From: Candidatus Peribacteria bacterium
Lineage (GTDB): Bacteria > Patescibacteriota > Gracilibacteria > Peribacterales > Peribacteraceae
Reading direction: 5' to 3'
DNA: 64,000 nucleotides
Assembly (NCBI GenBank): GCA_023245935.1
Contig: JAHFJM010000001.1
Location: 124,001 to 188,000 of the forward strand
The first letter of the stretch is position 1; each line of letters opens with the position of its first letter. Made by a program: the position numbers and the translations under genes. Positions 60,024 to 64,000 of this stretch are shown here, in pieces. The notes beneath the pieces were generated by a model. The model made no database searches, was not told where the DNA came from, and saw nothing but the letters and a program-made list of their open reading frames with translations.

Positions 60024-60054
60024 TGTAGAGACGTGCGATTCGCACGTCTCTACA
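60024..60054. repeat. GTAGAGACG palindrome (copy 2)
   Basis: Perfect 15-bp arms TGTAGAGACGTGCGA and TCGCACGTCTCTACA around a single T. It lies between nusA and the exonuclease gene on the minus strand. Compare copy 1 at 53752-53779. Confidence 0.8.
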
Positions 60055-60070
60055 AACAGCAATCAATATT

Positions 60071-61357
60071 TTACTCCTCTTTCTTCTCCTCAGTTGCAGC
60101 TTCAGCTTTCTTTTTCTTCTTCTCAACTTTCTCTTCTTTGACCTCTGCCTTGTCCTCCGCAGTCTTGGCGTCGGAAGAAACTTCAGCAGCCTTCGTTTCC
60201 TCTTTCGCTTCTCCCTCTGCAGCCGCCGCTCCGAGCATAATCACTTCCACTTCCTCGCCCTTGAGCTCGGCGAGCTTCGCCTTGAAGGCAGGGAGCTCTT
60301 CGTAGTTGTACATATCGAGCTCGAAGTTCGTGAGTTGCGTTGCCAGGCGGATGTTTTGGCCTTTCTTCCCGATCGCCATCGGGCGTTGTGCTTCTTCCAC
60401 GAAGACGGCGGCACGCTTCTTCACGACGCGACCTTCCTCATCCATATGCTGTTCTCCGTTTACGATGATCACAGCCGAGATCGATGCGGGCTGGAGTGCT
60501 GTCGAGATCAAGCGAATCGGATCATCCGACCACTCGATCATATCGACGCGCTCACCGTTGATCTCTTCCATCACCGACTGAATGCGCACGCCTTTCTGAC
60601 CGACGCAGGCGCCGATCGGGTCGATCCTCGGATCCGTGCTCTTCACCGCGACTTTGCTTCGCATGCCGGCGTCGCGCGCGATTGCCATGATCTGCACGTC
60701 GCCGTTCCGGATCTCCGGGATCTCAAGTTCAAGAAGTTTCTTCACGAGGTTCGCGTGTGTCCGGGAGATTCGTAGCTGCGGTCCCTTCCCCGTGAGTTCC
60801 ACTTTGTCGAGGTATACGCGAATGCGCTTTCCTGTGTAGTAGTGCTCACCGGGGATCTGCTCTTTCCACGGGAGACTCACTGCCATTCCTTCCACTTCCA
60901 GTGTCACCCAGTTCGGCTCCACTTTACTGACGGTTGCCGTGATTAGTTCATTCTCACGGTCTTTGAACATCTCGAACAAGCTCTGTTTCTCGGATTCCTG
61001 CAGTTTCTGGATGATCACCTGCTTGGCAGCCTGCGCTGCAATGCGACCGTAGCCGACGGGGGTCGCGTCGATCTCGATCTCATCGCCGATCTCGGCATCG
61101 GGCTTCACGCGCCGTGCATCCTTGAGACTGATCTCAAAGTTTTCATTGAGCACGTCATCCACGACTTCCTTGATGAGGAGCACGGACGGCATGTCCTGAT
61201 CCTCCCGAAGCACGACGCGGATCTCCTGCTCTTTATTCCCGAAATCCTTGCGGTACGCGGTGGCGATTGCCTGACGAACCGCTTCAAGTACGTCATCTGC
61301 TTTCACACTGCGTTCGGCACAGAGTTGGTTGATGGCTGCGATAAAACTTGCTCTCAT
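60071..61357 (-). CDS. nusA: transcription elongation factor NusA
   Basis: This 428-residue factor modulates pausing, termination and antitermination. It has an N-terminal RNAP-binding domain (1-125), an S1 domain (about 135-200: ITATVSKVEPNWVTLEVEGM) and two KH domains (VGQKGVRIQSVMEEINGERV, MAIGKKGQNIRLATQLTNFE). The C-terminus of about 75 residues is a Glu/Lys/Ala-rich tail instead of acidic repeats. It has a leader of about 110 nt with three stem-loops, one of few long leaders here. Confidence 0.96.
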   Translation of the reverse strand: MRASFIAAINQLCAERSVKADDVLEAVRQAIATAYRKDFGNKEQEIRVVLREDQDMPSVLLIKEVVDDVLNENFEISLKDARRVKPDAEIGDEIEIDATPVGYGRIAAQAAKQVIIQKLQESEKQSLFEMFKDRENELITATVSKVEPNWVTLEVEGMAVSLPWKEQIPGEHYYTGKRIRVYLDKVELTGKGPQLRISRTHANLVKKLLELEIPEIRNGDVQIMAIARDAGMRSKVAVKSTDPRIDPIGACVGQKGVRIQSVMEEINGERVDMIEWSDDPIRLISTALQPASISAVIIVNGEQHMDEEGRVVKKRAAVFVEEAQRPMAIGKKGQNIRLATQLTNFELDMYNYEELPAFKAKLAELKGEEVEVIMLGAAAAEGEAKEETKAAEVSSDAKTAEDKAEVKEEKVEKKKKKAEAATEEKKEE

Positions 61358-61381
61358 AGTGTGAAGGGGAAGGGAACTGTG

Positions 61382-61456
61382 CCACGTGAGCCATCAGGCT
61401 TTTACGTGGAAGCGACCATCTCTGTATCAGAGATAGTCTCAATCTAGAAGTAGATT
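61382..61456 (-). promoter_or_regulatory. structured 5' leader of nusA
   Basis: Three hairpins lie in the leader: 61382-61409 (CCACGT/ACGTGG with inner GCC/GGC), 61418-61434 (ATCTCTG/CAGAGAT) and 61441-61456 (AATCTA/TAGATT). No known riboswitch class is recognised. Confidence 0.4.
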
Positions 61457-61466
61457 CTGTTACGTC

Positions 61467-61496
61467 ATCATAGCATGGAAGAGGGGTTGGTGACAA
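61467..61496 (-). promoter_or_regulatory. nusA promoter
   Basis: TTGTCA (61491-61496), 18-nt spacer with TG extension, TATGAT (61467-61472). Confidence 0.7.
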
Positions 61497-61525
61497 TTGA
61501 CATAATACGTATTATTATTTATAAT
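61497..61525 (+). promoter_or_regulatory. promoter of the 61534 gene (leaderless)
   Basis: Consensus TTGACA (61497-61502), 17-nt spacer, consensus TATAAT (61520-61525), 8 nt before the ATG. Its -35 directly adjoins the nusA -35. Confidence 0.85.
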
Positions 61526-61533
61526 AATAGTAT

Positions 61534-61794
61534 ATGCCTGTCAACTACCGTGAGTACTACCCGGCATACACGGAAGCGATGATGACAGCGCGGCGTCTTC
61601 TGAAAGAAGAGGCAAGAAGTGCAGAGGAAAAAGATGCGCTCAATACGCTCATCAACATTATGCACAGCACCCATCTTCACATTACTTCGAATCTTGATCA
61701 TGCGAAGCTATCAACCGACTTGGCACAGGAAGCGATGCATGAGCTTGAGGACTCCGCCATGGGATGTTGCGGGGCAGGAGCTCGCCCCTATTGA
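61534..61794 (+). CDS. small hypothetical protein
   Basis: This 86-residue, helical, soluble protein (MPVNYREYYPAYTEAMMTAR) has a short cysteine end (GCCGAGARPY). The strongest leaderless promoter of the window precedes it, so it is probably well expressed. No family recognised. Confidence 0.7.
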   Translation: MPVNYREYYPAYTEAMMTARRLLKEEARSAEEKDALNTLINIMHSTHLHITSNLDHAKLSTDLAQEAMHELEDSAMGCCGAGARPY

Positions 61795-61863
61795 GACAAA
61801 AAGTCGTACGGCGCTCATGGCTCTGCTAGCGACGAGCCAAGTTCCCTCCGATAGTCTTCCCGG

Positions 61864-64000
61864 TCATTCGTCTTTGCCGTGACATTTCTTGTACTTCTTT
61901 CCTGAGCCGCACGGACAGGGGTCGTTACGTCCCGTGCGCGGGACTGAGGGTTGGGGATTTGGATTAGGGTTGGGCGAATTTTTTCTTTTACCAAGCTCAT
62001 TCAAATTAATATTTGCCGATCCCGCCGTCAGCTGCCCTTCGATTTCCGACGCATTCGTCTGCAAATTCTCAGGTTCCGCTTGCATCTGTACTTGCTGCAC
62101 TCCGAACTGTGCAAAGTCGACCTGCAGCAGTGTTCGGATCGTCGTCTGCGCAATCGTCGCGAGCAGTTTCTGGAACATCTGGAAGCCCTGATCTTGGTAC
62201 TCGATCAGAGGATCGCGCTGCGCGTAACCCGAGAATGCAACCTGTTCCCGTAAGTGTGCCATCGCGTCGATGTGATCCATCCAGTGCGTGTCGATCGCCT
62301 GCAGGACAATGATTTGCTCCGCTCTCCTCACGAGATCCGGTCCGAAGTGCGCACATTTTTTCTCGTAGAACGAGAGCACGAGCGACTCCGTGAGTTTCGC
62401 TGCATCGTCGCTGCTTCCTTGTGATGCAAGATCCACCGTTCCGATGCCGCGCTCCAGTTCCGGATGCATCGCCCCGAGTGCCTCACGCAATTTCTCGGTC
62501 GTCCAGTTTTCCGGATCGATCCCGCTCAGGTGCTCTTCCGTCAGTCCGGCAATCTCACGCTTGAGCATCTGGAGGATTTCGTCGTGCAGTGAATCCGACG
62601 CATCACTTTTCACGAGCTCCGGGTTCTGTTCCGCGGCGATTTTCTCGAGCAGTTTCTGGCGACGCTTGTACATGATCTCTCTGTGCTTGTTCATCACGTC
62701 GTCGTACTGCACGACGTGACGACGGATGTCGAAGTTTCTGCCTTCCACTTTCTTCTGCGCGCTCTCGATGCTGCGGCTGACCATGCTGTTCTCCAGCGGC
62801 ACGTCATCGGGGACATTCAGGCGTTTCATCATCGCCTTGAGGCGATCACCGCCGAAGAGTCGCATCAATTCGTCTTCCATCGAGACGAAGAACTGGCTCT
62901 CGCCCGGGTCGCCCTGGCGCCCTGCGCGTCCGCGGAGCTGGTTGTCGATGCGTCGCGCTTCATGCCGTTCGGTGCCGAGGATCGCAAGCCCGCCGTTTTT
63001 CTGCACGCCGTCACCGAGTTTGATATCGGTGCCGCGACCTGCCATGTTCGTCGCGATCGTGACGATGCCCGCCTGTCCCGCTTTCGCGACGATCTCCGCT
63101 TCTTTCTCGTGATGTTTCGCGTTGAGCACGGTGTGAGGAATCTGCATCTCGGTCAGGAGCATGCTCATCGCTTCGGATTTCTCGATGGAGGTCGTGCCGA
63201 TCAGCACCGGCTGACCCTTCTCGTGTTTCTCTTTCGCAATCTTCGCAACTGCTTTGAATTTTGCCGCGACGGTCGCGTACACGGCGTCCGATTTGTCGTT
63301 CCTGACCATCGGTTGATGCGTTGGGATCGTGATGACCGGCAATTTATAGATCGACTGGAATTCCTCTTCCTCCGTCTTCGCCGTTCCGGTCATGCCCGCG
63401 AGTTTCTCGAATAGACGGAAGTAGTTCTGGAAGGTGATCGTCGCGAGCGTCTTGCTCTCGCGCTGCACTTCCACTCCTTCCTTCGCTTCGATTGCCTGGT
63501 GCAAGCCGTGACTATATCTGCGACCGGGCATCAGGCGACCGGTGAACTCGTCCACGATGATCACTTCGTTGTCCTTCACGACGTAGTCGACGTCGCGCTG
63601 GTACATCGCGTACGCGCGGAGCGCTTGTTCGATGTGGTGCACTTCTTCGAATCCTTTCTCGGTGTAAATATTGTCGACGCCCATCAGCTCCTCCATTTTC
63701 TTGATACCTTCTTCCGTGAGTGTCGATGCTTTCTGCTTCTCATCCTTCACGAAGTGCGTGTGTTCGACGAGTTCATGCACGTACTTGCTGTAGAGCTGGT
63801 ATTTCATCGTCGATTTTTCCGCAGGCTGGCTGATGATGAGCGGAGTGCGCGCTTCGTCGATGAGGATCGAGTCCACTTCGTCGACGATTGCGTACTGCAA
63901 ACCGCGCTGCACTTGGCGCTCCACGGTCGGTGCCATATTGTCTCGCAGATAATCGAACCCGAATTCATTGTTCGTGCCATACGTGATGTCGGAAGCGTAC
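61864..64000 (-). CDS. secA: preprotein translocase ATPase SecA (N-terminus beyond right edge)
   Basis: The last 711 residues are visible. They start in nucleotide-binding domain 1 ([20 protein letters not shown]), then [18 protein letters not shown], the preprotein cross-linking domain, nucleotide-binding domain 2 ([22 protein letters not shown]), the helical scaffold/wing and a zinc-binding tail ([14 protein letters not shown]). About 170 residues are missing. Between the scaffold and the zinc tail lies a proline-rich repeat insertion ([13 protein letters not shown]). SecA drives export of the many secreted proteins seen here. Confidence 0.97.
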   Translation of the reverse strand, partial: YASDITYGTNNEFGFDYLRDNMAPTVERQVQRGLQYAIVDEVDSILIDEARTPLIISQPAEKSTMKYQLYSKYVHELVEHTHFVKDEKQKASTLTEEGIKKMEELMGVDNIYTEKGFEEVHHIEQALRAYAMYQRDVDYVVKDNEVIIVDEFTGRLMPGRRYSHGLHQAIEAKEGVEVQRESKTLATITFQNYFRLFEKLAGMTGTAKTEEEEFQSIYKLPVITIPTHQPMVRNDKSDAVYATVAAKFKAVAKIAKEKHEKGQPVLIGTTSIEKSEAMSMLLTEMQIPHTVLNAKHHEKEAEIVAKAGQAGIVTIATNMAGRGTDIKLGDGVQKNGGLAILGTERHEARRIDNQLRGRAGRQGDPGESQFFVSMEDELMRLFGGDRLKAMMKRLNVPDDVPLENSMVSRSIESAQKKVEGRNFDIRRHVVQYDDVMNKHREIMYKRRQKLLEKIAAEQNPELVKSDASDSLHDEILQMLKREIAGLTEEHLSGIDPENWTTEKLREALGAMHPELERGIGTVDLASQGSSDDAAKLTESLVLSFYEKKCAHFGPDLVRRAEQIIVLQAIDTHWMDHIDAMAHLREQVAFSGYAQRDPLIEYQDQGFQMFQKLLATIAQTTIRTLLQVDFAQFGVQQVQMQAEPENLQTNASEIEGQLTAGSANINLNELGKRKNSPNPNPNPQPSVPRTGRNDPCPCGSGKKYKKCHGKDE
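61948..61974. repeat. G-rich repeat inside secA
   Basis: The plus strand reads GGGTTGGGG, ATTTGGATTA, GGGTTGGG, with a rough 6-7 nt period. It encodes PNPNPNPQP in the linker before the SecA zinc tail. Confidence 0.65.

Noticed and set aside
1-64000. Recoded TGA (glycine) as in Gracilibacteria/Absconditabacteria
   Set aside because: Many genes end at TGA in the right place, including tight ATGA overlaps, and no conserved protein has an internal in-frame TGA.
1-64000. CRISPR arrays, transposases, prophage or integrase genes
   Set aside because: No regularly spaced 20-40 nt direct repeats and no such gene products were seen. The repeats found are palindromic or short-period.

Overview
This 64 kb window is a dense bacterial chromosome segment with no rRNA operon, no transposase, no phage genes and no CRISPR array. 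Genes lie on both strands and many are packed into 2-5 gene transcription units. TGA is an ordinary stop codon (for example the ATGA overlaps at 15652-15655 and 14840-14843), so the code is standard. The gene set suggests a candidate phyla radiation (Patescibacteria) bacterium with a Gram-positive-like envelope, and Peregrinibacteria / Peribacter-like is my best guess. The support is: peptidoglycan genes (murA, murB, murG, ftsW), lipoprotein processing (lspA), two LPNSG-type C-terminal sorting signals, an SLH protein, serine-rich linkers in surface proteins, a PP2C-like plus beta-propeller membrane protein, and no outer-membrane machinery. The taxonomic call is inference.

Layout. 1-5,300: an SLH surface protein (cut by the left edge), hypotheticals, tRNA-Leu, aspS, nrdR. 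5,400-10,200: dnaE and tsaC. 10,376-18,825: a tight five-gene operon of large, secreted or membrane-anchored, cysteine-rich proteins that I cannot assign to a family. 19,030-19,902: a tandem-OB single-stranded DNA binding protein. 20,100-29,100: tRNA-Arg and a cell-wall block (murA, lspA, ftsW, murG, a lipoprotein cyclophilin, gltX, murB). 29,100-36,300: a DUF475/TerC protein, mfd, dnaN and a GlmU-like protein. 36,300-43,150: a ComEC-type hydrolase, an FnIII surface protein, a cytidylyltransferase, the PP2C-like/propeller protein and RNase J. 43,700-46,000: pyrB-pyrC. 46,400-49,200: a flippase, an LPNSG protein and a prepilin peptidase. 49,500-57,700: smpB, recR, a methionine S-methyltransferase-like / homocysteine S-methyltransferase pair, a SIMPL protein, sufC, a ferredoxin, the RNase P RNA and a sugar-phosphate transferase. 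57,700-64,000: an exonuclease fused to a degraded DinG-like helicase, nusA, a small hypothetical and secA (cut by the right edge).

Three window-wide patterns stand out. (1) Start codons very often lie 5-9 nt after a recognisable -10 hexamer, and Shine-Dalgarno sequences are rare, so leaderless mRNA looks like the default. (2) Short arrays of degenerate heptanucleotide words, each locus with its own word, sit between genes and in frame inside genes. In pyrC two arrays fit added lengths of 42 nt (14 codons) and 21 nt (7 codons). C-rich relatives lie inside tsaC, dnaE and secA. (3) Several families of palindromic elements are present, including two copies of a GTAGAGACG palindrome, two cloverleaf-like elements with terminal inverted repeats, and an in-frame palindromic-repeat insertion in aspS.
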